Shown here piece after piece: positions 1 through 5,104 of a DNA stretch of 7,184 nucleotides. The notes under the pieces were generated by a model. The model had not been told where the DNA came from and ran no database searches. It was given only the letters and a program-made list of their open reading frames with translations. Position numbers and translations under genes: made by a program. The DNA is from Candidatus Eiseniibacteriota bacterium (GTDB lineage: Bacteria; Arandabacterota; Arandabacteria; Arandabacterales; Arandabacteraceae). Each line of letters starts with the position of its first letter. The first letter of the stretch is position 1. The DNA lies in NCBI GenBank assembly GCA_030622265.1, contig JAUXGG010000076.1, positions 1 through 7,184 on the forward strand, read 5' to 3'.

Positions 1-386
1 GCCTTGATCTCAACCGAGGCATCCCGGCTCAATAGAACTGCTGCATTAGCCGTCGAATGCGCTCCCTCGAATGTGAATCCCTCAATGACCGTGCCAATAC
101 CCAGACTGTCACAAGTAACTATAGGAGTATTCTGAACTTCAGGCGTGATCGATGTAGTATCGCGGCCGCCTGAACTTGTGAGCGCAATACCGTCCTTCAT
201 CGTGATATTCTCGGAGTAGGCACCCGGCAAGACCAAGACAGTATCACCCACTGCTGCTGAATCGATACCAGCCTGGATGGTAGGGGCATCCCCGGTCCCA
301 CCAGGAATGATGTGCCAGGTCCGGGCCAGAGCCACTGATGCCAAGACCAAAATCGCCAAAACATATGCCAGCATCATACGTCCCAT
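1..386 (-). CDS. Secreted right-handed beta-helix repeat protein, N-terminal part (runs off left edge)
   Basis: Reading the minus strand from 386 gives about 128 codons with no stop before the window edge, so only the N-terminus is present. Residues 1-21 form a signal peptide: a basic start (MGRMM), a hydrophobic core and an AxA-type end (ALA before RTW). The next part contains GDAPTIQAGID, GDTVLVLPGAY, SENITMKDGIAL and SSGGRD. This is the usual N-terminal cap and first turns of extracellular parallel beta-helix (pectate-lyase-like, DUF1565/NosD-type) proteins. A first coil-like segment follows (IEGFTFEGAHS). Such proteins are exported and often bind or cleave polysaccharides, but no catalytic region is visible and no substrate can be named. 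The start at 386 is chosen because an AGGGAGGTG Shine-Dalgarno (393-401) lies 6 nt upstream. An in-frame ATG at 410 falls inside the predicted -10 box and is unlikely to be used. The gene is divergent from the deacetylase. Confidence 0.85.
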   Translation of the reverse strand, partial: MGRMMLAYVLAILVLASVALARTWHIIPGGTGDAPTIQAGIDSAAVGDTVLVLPGAYSENITMKDGIALTSSGGRDTTSITPEVQNTPIVTCDSLGIGTVIEGFTFEGAHSTANAAVLLSRDASVEIK

Positions 387-408
387 GTCTCGCACCTCCC
401 TGATGACC

Positions 409-437
409 ATTGTACCACCCGGCGCGCCATATTTCGA
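409..437 (-). promoter_or_regulatory. Sigma70-type promoter of the beta-helix gene
   Basis: On the minus strand there is TCGAAA (complement of 432-437), a 17-bp spacer, then TACAAT (complement of 409-414). The -10 is preceded by TGG, giving an extended -10 (TGnTACAAT). Transcription would start near 402, leaving a leader of only about 16 nt that consists almost entirely of the Shine-Dalgarno (393-401). This geometry supports the start codon at 386. Confidence 0.6.
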
Positions 438-556
438 GGATAAAGAGCCGCCTACATAGGATCCAACTTGGCGGGCGGTTGTTGAGGGCTCTGGCTGATT
501 CATGTGTAAAACGGTCGCAAAACTCAGTCACGGGCCATACGGGACTCGAACTTGCC

Positions 557-584
557 TTGACATCCCCGGCCCATTTGTTAGTAT
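557..584 (+). promoter_or_regulatory. Sigma70-type promoter of the deacetylase gene
   Basis: A perfect TTGACA (557-562), a 16-bp spacer and TAGTAT (579-584, 4 of 6 to consensus). The same TAGTAT hexamer is the -10 proposed for era. Transcription would begin near 591, leaving about 200 nt of untranslated leader before the deacetylase start at 791. No other convincing plus-strand promoter was seen in 387-790. Confidence 0.55.
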
Positions 585-590
585 GCACTT

Positions 591-790
591 AATGTCGCTC
601 CTATCCTCCCTTAGGGAGCACCTGGGCGGGGTTTGAAGTCCAGGCACGGCGGACCAGATTCCCGTATGAGCAAGATTGTCTGGCGTTCGCCCTTAAGCAG
701 GCGAAACCTGGCAGAATTTGGCGCATCAATATATAGATGCTAAGAACATACATCAGTGGGAGATTATAACATAGAGGGAGTATATCTGGC
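591..790 (+). promoter_or_regulatory. Long, potentially structured 5' leader of the deacetylase mRNA
   Basis: About 200 nt between the predicted transcription start and the ATG, with no supported ORF. Short complementary segments are visible: CCTGG 621-625 with CCAGG 640-644; CCAGA 653-657 with TCTGG 679-683; TTCGCC 686-691 with GGCGAA 700-705 (8-nt loop); and GCATC 723-727 with GATGC 736-740. None matches a riboswitch consensus I recognise, and several of these stems could arise by chance. The Shine-Dalgarno is GAGGGAG at 774-780, about 10 nt before the start, which is slightly long. Confidence 0.3.
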
Positions 791-2137
791 ATGAGACAAA
801 AGACCCTGACAGGCTTGGCAGTCTTGGTCCTGATGGCGGCAGGCCTGGGAACCGGTTGGACGACTGATATCCCCTCCACCCCGTTTGAACCCAACGGCAG
901 TTACTTGAGTTACCGGGTCTACGTCGAAGCCAGCCGGAGCGATGGTGTCGTCCCCTTTGAGGTCACTTTCAAGCTCAGGACAACAGGGCCCACGGAGTTC
1001 ATTAGACGTGTCCAGTGGGACCTGGACTCCGACGGCTTGCCGGAGGCCATGGGTGATTCGGTCCGCATTACTTTTGACAGCCCCAAGGACTACAATCTCA
1101 AGGTTACCGTCGACACCAGGGGATTCGGGACCCACGAGCGCACCCTCACCATATCAGGCTATTCAGCTCTCATGAGCATCACCTTCGACGATGGTCCTCT
1201 TTCCATCTATACCCAGGCTCTTCCGCTTCTCGAGAGCAAGGGGGTCAAGGCGACCGCCTACATAGTGCCGACCTGGCTCTCCCTCACCGGCTACATGAAC
1301 TGGGACCAGGTGACGGAGCTTCACGAGGCCGGATGGGTCATAGGGAGCCACAGCATGACTCACCAGAAGCTTCCCACGCTGGCCGACTCCAGTCTCGACT
1401 ATGAACTCCGGCAATCGCAGGTTGAACTTCAGTCAAGGGCCTTCCCTGCCAGGCATTTCTCGGCTCCCCACTGCCGCTATGATGAAAACGTCATTGAGGC
1501 GATCAAGCAATACTATGACACGAACAGGATCTGCGATGGAGTGAATCCGGCCCCGGCTGACACCGATCCGTACCGGCTGCTCTCCTTCCTGTCGTATTCG
1601 TGGCGCGCCCTTTTCACCTACCAGACTTACATAGACAGTGCCATCGCGATGCGAGGCTGGTGCATCATGACCAACCACGAGGTTGCTGAGGATTGCACGT
1701 CGGACGTGTGGTGCCTGAGCACCCAGATGCTTTCGGATGTGGTTGACTATGCCCGTGAGAGAAGGGTCAAGTTGGTGACCATCGACGAGATGCTGGGCAA
1801 CCACGGCCCCCCGGAACTGGCGGGGATCGTCCCGGGTCCAGATACCGGGCAGTCCGTCACGGTCAGGCCTGCGCTCACACCTGTAACCGGCCCGAGTGGA
1901 ATTGCAGAGATTGAATACACCGTCTCTGAGCCTGTCCATCTGGATGTCTCACTCTATGACGTCATGGGCAGGCGCGTCCGCCGCCTGTTTTCCGGCAAGC
2001 TCCCTCCCGGAGACTACTCCCACGAGTGGAACGGGCGTGATGAAGGCGGCGAGCCGGTGGGAAGCGGATCCTACTTCTACTTGCTCCAGGTGGATGACCG
2101 GATCGTGGCCAAAGGGCGAATCATCATCGTCAGATAG
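791..2137 (+). CDS. Secreted polysaccharide deacetylase (NodB/CE4-like) with PKD-like and FlgD-like domains
   Basis: 448 residues. Residues 1-25 are a signal peptide. About 38-122 is a PKD/Ig-like domain (QWDLDSDG at 75-82). About 126-340 is a NodB homology domain: motif 1 TFDDGP (131-136, with D133/D134), motif 2 HSMTH (187-191, metal His), and a motif-5-like NHE (295-297). The family hydrolyses N- or O-acetyl groups from polysaccharides such as chitin, peptidoglycan or capsular glycans using a metal ion; the substrate here is unknown. About 355-448 is a FlgD/T9SS-like Ig module (LYDVMGRRVRRL, WNGRDEGG, GSGSYFYLL), typical of exported proteins in FCB-like phyla and possibly a sorting or anchoring tail. 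Motif 3 is unusual: FSAPHC (223-228) replaces the common F-R-P-P-Y-G. Five cysteines (228, 248, 291, 302, 308) cluster in the catalytic domain and could form disulfides. It appears monocistronic. Confidence 0.88.
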   Translation: MRQKTLTGLAVLVLMAAGLGTGWTTDIPSTPFEPNGSYLSYRVYVEASRSDGVVPFEVTFKLRTTGPTEFIRRVQWDLDSDGLPEAMGDSVRITFDSPKDYNLKVTVDTRGFGTHERTLTISGYSALMSITFDDGPLSIYTQALPLLESKGVKATAYIVPTWLSLTGYMNWDQVTELHEAGWVIGSHSMTHQKLPTLADSSLDYELRQSQVELQSRAFPARHFSAPHCRYDENVIEAIKQYYDTNRICDGVNPAPADTDPYRLLSFLSYSWRALFTYQTYIDSAIAMRGWCIMTNHEVAEDCTSDVWCLSTQMLSDVVDYARERRVKLVTIDEMLGNHGPPELAGIVPGPDTGQSVTVRPALTPVTGPSGIAEIEYTVSEPVHLDVSLYDVMGRRVRRLFSGKLPPGDYSHEWNGRDEGGEPVGSGSYFYLLQVDDRIVAKGRIIIVR

Positions 2138-2151
2138 CCCCCCCGAGCGCC

Positions 2152-2176
2152 GGAGGCCCGCGAAATCAGGGCCTCC
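2152..2176 (+). terminator. GC-rich hairpin after the deacetylase gene
   Basis: GGAGGCCC (2152-2159) pairs perfectly with GGGCCTCC (2169-2176) around a 9-nt loop, starting 15 nt past the stop codon. There is no T-run after it, so it may act as an mRNA 3'-stabilising stem or a weak terminator rather than a classic intrinsic terminator. Confidence 0.45.
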
Positions 2177-2195
2177 CAGCCACACCCAAAATCTG

Positions 2196-2224
2196 TTGCA
2201 CAATCCTCCCACAGGTGATAGAAT
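2196..2224 (+). promoter_or_regulatory. Extended -10 promoter of mdh
   Basis: TTGCAC (2196-2201), a 17-bp spacer and TAGAAT (2219-2224, 5 of 6 to consensus), with TG one base before the -10 (2216-2217), which makes an extended -10 element. The start would be near 2231, giving a leader of about 65 nt that includes the 11-bp direct repeat and the Shine-Dalgarno. This suggests mdh is transcribed independently of the deacetylase. Confidence 0.55.
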
Positions 2225-2257
2225 CCCAAGTCTTGCAGATGAGTCCTGCATGCCACG

Positions 2258-2282
2258 TGACTGTTTGAGATTGACTGTTTGA
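2258..2282 (+). repeat. 11-bp tandem direct repeat in the mdh leader
   Basis: TGACTGTTTGA occurs at 2258-2268 and again at 2272-2282, with a 3-bp gap (14-bp period). The second copy ends within the AAAGGAGGT Shine-Dalgarno (2282-2290). It may be a small duplication or a repeated protein or RNA binding site; nothing in the sequence decides between them. Confidence 0.7.
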
Positions 2283-2295
2283 AAGGAGGTTCGAA

Positions 2296-3231
2296 GTGGC
2301 CCGGAAGAAAATAGGAATGATTGGAGGGGGACAGATCGGAGGGATCCTTGCCCTGCTCGCAGCGCAGCGGGAGCTGGGCGATGTTGTCGTCCTGGACATC
2401 CCGGAGAAGGAGAACTTCGTAAAGGGTAAGGCACTGGACATAATGGAGGCGACGCCGATACTCCGCTGTGACGCGAACCTGAGCGGCACCAGCAACTACG
2501 AGGACTTGAAGGGTGCGGCAATAAACATCATCTCGGCGGGACTTCCCAGGAAGCCCGGAATGACCAGAGAGGATTTGCTGTCCACCAATGTCAAGATCAT
2601 CACGGCGGTTGCAGAGCAGATCAAGAAGCACGCCCCGGATTCGTTCAACATAGTGCTGACCAACCCGCTCGACGCGATGGTGTATACCTTCAAGAAGATC
2701 ACCGGTTTCCCCAAGGAGCGGGTCGTGGGAATGGCCGGCGTTCTTGATACATCCAGGTTCCGTTCGTTCGTCGCCATGGAACTGGGCGTCTCGGTTGAAG
2801 ACGTCTCGGCATCGGTGCTCGGCGGCCACGGTCCCACGATGGTGCCCATCTTGAGGCTATCGACCGTGGGAGGCATCCCGATTACCGAGATGATGCCCAA
2901 GGACAAGCTGGACGCGATTGTCGACCGGACCAGGAAGGCCGGAACCGAGATCGTGAAGCTTCTTGAGAACGGCAGCGCGTTCTTCAGCCCGGCCGCGAGC
3001 GCCATCGCCATGGCCGAGTCCTATCTTAAGGACAAGCGGCGGGTATTCCCCTGTGCCGCGCTGTGTGAAGGCGAGTACGGAATCGACGGGTACTACATCG
3101 GAGTCCCGGTTATCATAGGCTCCGGCGGAGTGGAGAAGATCCTCGAGATCAAGCTCACCGATGAAGAAAAGGCCCAGCTGGCTAACTCGCTGGAAGCAGT
3201 GAAGAAGGCCACCGCGGATACCGGTCTTTAA
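2296..3231 (+). CDS. mdh: NAD-dependent malate dehydrogenase (LDH-like type)
   Basis: 311 residues, the usual length of the LDH-like malate dehydrogenase family. It interconverts malate and oxaloacetate with NAD(H) in the cytoplasm (TCA cycle and related routes). Visible features are the Rossmann loop GGGQIG (10-15), D34 at the end of strand 2 (NAD preference), AGLPRKPGMTR (81-91) carrying the substrate-binding R85 and R91, N123 in LTNPLD, the catalytic D151 and substrate-binding R154 in DTSRF, and the catalytic H178. The Arg at 85 separates malate from lactate dehydrogenases. One oddity is that the LDH/MDH signature after the catalytic His reads HGPT rather than HGDT, so Pro180 replaces the usual Asp. 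The start is GTG, fixed by the strong AAAGGAGGT Shine-Dalgarno ending 5 nt upstream. It has its own promoter and terminator, so it is probably a single-gene unit. Confidence 0.95.
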   Translation: MARKKIGMIGGGQIGGILALLAAQRELGDVVVLDIPEKENFVKGKALDIMEATPILRCDANLSGTSNYEDLKGAAINIISAGLPRKPGMTREDLLSTNVKIITAVAEQIKKHAPDSFNIVLTNPLDAMVYTFKKITGFPKERVVGMAGVLDTSRFRSFVAMELGVSVEDVSASVLGGHGPTMVPILRLSTVGGIPITEMMPKDKLDAIVDRTRKAGTEIVKLLENGSAFFSPAASAIAMAESYLKDKRRVFPCAALCEGEYGIDGYYIGVPVIIGSGGVEKILEIKLTDEEKAQLANSLEAVKKATADTGL

Positions 3232-3251
3232 AGACAAGTAAGGTCAAGGTC

Positions 3252-3280
3252 AAGGGGATGGGGTCTTCCCATCCCCTTTT
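3252..3280 (+). terminator. Intrinsic terminator of mdh, possibly bidirectional with era
   Basis: An 11-bp perfect stem (3252-3262 with 3268-3278) built on GGGGATGGG, with a 5-nt loop, followed by TTTT (3277-3280) and CCATTT. It starts 20 nt after the mdh stop. The two genes converge here, and the same stem would form in the era transcript, though with a poorer tail on that side (TTGACCTT). Confidence 0.88.
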
Positions 3281-3344
3281 CCATTTCTGCCACTCATCTG
3301 CAACTGATTGCTGCGGCACCGTCCGAACGCGAACGGGCCGCGGT

Positions 3345-4247
3345 CTAAATCTGGCCGAGCCGCTTGATCTGGTTTTCGTCCTTCCTCCAGTTTTTCAAGA
3401 CATCGACCTTGAGCTCCAGGAAGACACCCTTACCCACGAATGCCTCTATCTCGTCCCTCGCTGCCTTGCCAAAGCTCTTGACAGCCTCTCCCTTGCTGCC
3501 TATCAACATGCGCTTCTGGCTGGTACGCTCGCAAACGACGATTGCGCGTATGTAGTCCTTGGCATCCTTCCGTTCCTTGTACTCCTCTATGACCACGGCA
3601 ACCGAATAGGGAATCTCCTCTTCGAAATGCTCGAAGACCTTTTGTCTGATAATCTCGGCCACGAAGAACCGCTGGGGCCTGTCCGTGAGGTCGTCAACCG
3701 GATAGAAAGGCGGGCGCTGCGGAAGGCGACTCGTGACCGCCTGCTTCAGCGAATCCAGCCCGTCTCCGGTGAGCGCCGAGATGGGCACTATCTCTTCGAA
3801 CGAATTGAGCCCGTGGTAATACTCGATCAGGGGCAGCAGATCGGGCTTGGAAACCAGGTCTGTCTTATTCAAGGCCAGAATCGCTTTCTTGCCCATGCCG
3901 CCGAGCTTCTCAAGCATCTCGCTCCCCGCCTCGAGGCGCTTGGCCCTGGGATCGACCATGAGAAGGACCAGATCGGACTCCTCGATCGCAGACCATGCAT
4001 TACTTAACATGAGATTCTGCAGGGCATAGTGCGGAGTCATGATTCCCGGACTGTCCAGGAAAATGACCTGGATACCATCCTCGCTCAATATGCCCAGGAC
4101 CTTATGCCTCGTGGTCTGAGGCTTTGATGTAACTATGGAAAGCGGGAAGCGCAGCAGGCGATTGACCAGGGTGGATTTCCCCACATTGGGTCGTCCTGCC
4201 ACGGCAACGTAGCCACATGCGAAATCCTGATCGGGTCTGGTATCCAT
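3345..4247 (-). CDS. era: GTPase Era (16S rRNA-binding ribosome assembly factor)
   Basis: 300 residues, full family length. Era is a GTPase that binds the 3' end of 16S rRNA through a KH domain during 30S subunit maturation and checks assembly. G-domain motifs are G1 GRPNVGKS (18-25), switch I PQTTRHK (43-49), G3 DSPG (65-68), G4 NKTD (127-130) and G5 SAL (157-159). The C-terminal KH domain has the GxxG loop GSKG (250-253) within an IGSKGEAVKSFG segment, and the usual end WRKDENQIKRLG. There is no Shine-Dalgarno upstream of the ATG at 4247, yet the N-terminus aligns with typical Era beginnings, and a promoter lies so close that the mRNA should have almost no leader. The nearest neighbour on the same strand is the beta-barrel gene, about 237 nt upstream, so it is probably not co-transcribed. 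Era is often found next to ybeY or recO; neither is present here. Confidence 0.97.
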   Translation of the reverse strand: MDTRPDQDFACGYVAVAGRPNVGKSTLVNRLLRFPLSIVTSKPQTTRHKVLGILSEDGIQVIFLDSPGIMTPHYALQNLMLSNAWSAIEESDLVLLMVDPRAKRLEAGSEMLEKLGGMGKKAILALNKTDLVSKPDLLPLIEYYHGLNSFEEIVPISALTGDGLDSLKQAVTSRLPQRPPFYPVDDLTDRPQRFFVAEIIRQKVFEHFEEEIPYSVAVVIEEYKERKDAKDYIRAIVVCERTSQKRMLIGSKGEAVKSFGKAARDEIEAFVGKGVFLELKVDVLKNWRKDENQIKRLGQI

Positions 4248-4256
4248 ACTGGCTAT

Positions 4257-4285
4257 ATACTACGCGCGAAGACCCCGGGTTTCAA
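4257..4285 (-). promoter_or_regulatory. Promoter of era (near-leaderless transcript)
   Basis: On the minus strand there is TTGAAA (complement of 4280-4285), a 17-bp spacer and TAGTAT (complement of 4257-4262). Initiation about 7 nt past the -10 would fall at 4249-4250, only 2-3 nt before the era ATG at 4247. This fits the absence of a Shine-Dalgarno. Confidence 0.55.
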
Positions 4286-4387
4286 GGCCAAAAGAGAGTG
4301 TGCAACCTTCCGGCCGCTCCGCGCATCATATAGATGTTACGGACACTTAAGAGCATTGCTTGTGACCCAAGTGCTGGATGAGTGACA

Positions 4388-4425
4388 GAGCCTCAAATTC
4401 GGGGGGGGGTCTTCAGGCTCCCCCG
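4388..4425. other. G9 homopolymer within competing hairpins
   Basis: A run of nine G (4401-4409) faces CCCCC (4420-4424) and can form a 5-bp G:C stem in several registers. Alternatively GAGCCT (4388-4393) pairs with AGGCTC (4415-4420), enclosing the G-run. The two folds overlap and exclude each other. It sits between the 3' end of the beta-barrel gene and the era promoter, so it may help end the beta-barrel transcript, but the tail on that strand (GAATTTG) is a poor T-run. Confidence 0.4.
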
Positions 4426-4445
4426 GTCTCGTTTTGCTTACCACC

Positions 4446-4466
4446 CACCTGGAGTGACAACAGGTG
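4446..4466 (-). terminator. Hairpin just downstream of the beta-barrel gene
   Basis: CACCTG (4446-4451) and CAGGTG (4461-4466) form a 6-bp stem with a 9-nt loop. It can be extended by ACC (4443-4445) with GGT (4468-4470) across a one-base bulge. A third CAGGTG lies at 4476-4481, next to the stop codon. There is no T-run, so it is a weak terminator candidate or a 3' stability element. Confidence 0.35.
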
Positions 4467-4484
4467 TGGTCACATCAGGTGTTA

Positions 4485-4940
4485 TCAGAAGAAGTACCTG
4501 AGTCCCAGACTCCCGTTCATACGGAAGTCTGTCGAGGGCGCGAGGTCCAGGATCGGGGCGACCTCGAAGAAGATATCTATCGGCGTATCGTCGAAAACAT
4601 AGTCCAGCCCCAGCGGCACCCGGATACCGATCCTGCTGTCGCCCTCCGTCGCCTTGAGCCGGCCTCCTATCCCCACATAGTAAAGGAGGCCCCCGTGGTC
4701 AATGTCCACGCCTAAAGGTCCGTGGTAGAGATAATCCATGTGTACGTGAAACGCGCTCACATTGCCGAAAGACCATGCGGCCGCAGCGTCGATCGCGTTC
4801 CGTTCCGTAAGCCACTGCTTGAAGCTGATGCCGACCGGTTCACCCAGGATTATCCCGAGTCCGAAGCCGCCGGCATAGGCCGATGCCGCCCCGGCCAGCA
4901 GCAGCGCCGCCAGCATGAAAACAGAAAGAACCCTCATCAT
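4485..4940 (-). CDS. Small outer-membrane beta-barrel protein (DUF3996/BAPKO_0422-like)
   Basis: 151 residues. Residues 1-23 are a clear signal peptide ending ASA-YA before GGFGLG. The mature part is about 125 residues of alternating polar and hydrophobic stretches rich in Gly and aromatics (GLGIILGEP, GISFKQW, IDAAAAWSF, FHVHMDYLYH, LLYYVGIGGR, LGLDYVF, IDIFFEVAPIL, LGLRYFF). The chain ends in Phe with Tyr two residues before, the classic C-terminal signal read by the BAM complex. The GEP-G-SFK-W and AIDAAAAWSF pattern resembles the small barrel family annotated DUF3996 / BAPKO_0422; this is from memory, not a search. Its function is unknown: a pore, adhesin or structural barrel are all possible. 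GGAGG (4946-4950) lies 5 nt from the ATG at 4940 and 8 nt from a second ATG at 4937, so either may be used. Translation ends in tandem stops TGA TAA. It is divergent from the M3 peptidase. Confidence 0.82.
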   Translation of the reverse strand: MMRVLSVFMLAALLLAGAASAYAGGFGLGIILGEPVGISFKQWLTERNAIDAAAAWSFGNVSAFHVHMDYLYHGPLGVDIDHGGLLYYVGIGGRLKATEGDSRIGIRVPLGLDYVFDDTPIDIFFEVAPILDLAPSTDFRMNGSLGLRYFF

Positions 4941-4958
4941 CAAAACCTCCTAGTCGTC

Positions 4959-4973
4959 CTGACTAACCGTCAG
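4959..4973 (-). other. Short inverted repeat in the leader of the beta-barrel gene
   Basis: CTGAC (4959-4963) and GTCAG (4969-4973) form a perfect 5-bp inverted repeat with a 5-nt centre, between the tentative -10 and the Shine-Dalgarno. It could be an operator or a small leader hairpin; it is too short to decide. Confidence 0.25.
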
Positions 4974-4983
4974 TCTGGCGGCA

Positions 4984-5013
4984 ATCTTACCCGCCTGGCG
5001 CCTGTGAACGCAA
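4984..5013 (-). promoter_or_regulatory. Tentative promoter of the beta-barrel gene
   Basis: On the minus strand there is TTGCGT (complement of 5008-5013), an 18-bp spacer and TAAGAT (complement of 4984-4989). Both boxes are only partial matches. The start would be near 4977, about 37 nt ahead of the ATG. Confidence 0.3.
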
Positions 5014-5025
5014 GCACAAAGCAGC

Positions 5026-5054
5026 TTGCCGAATCCCCGGGAATCGGGTAAACT
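5026..5054 (+). promoter_or_regulatory. Tentative promoter of the M3 peptidase gene
   Basis: TTGCCG (5026-5031), a 17-bp spacer and TAAACT (5049-5054), each 4 of 6 to consensus. The start would fall near 5061, giving a leader of about 45 nt before the ATG at 5105. It is back to back with the beta-barrel gene promoter. Confidence 0.4.
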
Positions 5055-5104
5055 CCCAGCGATTATCTCCGATCTTCAAACCCTCTGTCTGAAAGGAGAA
5101 CAGG

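Noticed and set aside
532..572. tRNA-like T-arm (complement reads GTTCGAGTCC) and flanking GGGCC/GGCCC
   Set aside because: The 5-bp T-stem does not pair (GCAAG against CCCGT), there is no CCA or anticodon arm, and the TTGACA promoter lies inside it. It is probably chance.
718..746. Possible second plus-strand promoter (TTGGCG, 17 bp, TAAGAA)
   Set aside because: Both boxes match consensus poorly and it is clearly weaker than TTGACA/TAGTAT at 557-584.
2077..2829. A 250-codon minus-strand open frame spanning the deacetylase end and mdh
   Set aside because: It crosses two real genes and their intergenic control region and has no motif; it is a shadow frame.
3239..3253. Short AAGGTC tandem repeat just before the mdh terminator
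   Set aside because: Two and a half copies of a hexamer is within chance expectation, and no function is suggested.
3258..4007. A 249-codon plus-strand open frame across era
   Set aside because: It is fully antisense to an unmistakable Era and overlaps the mdh terminator; its composition looks like a reverse-frame shadow.
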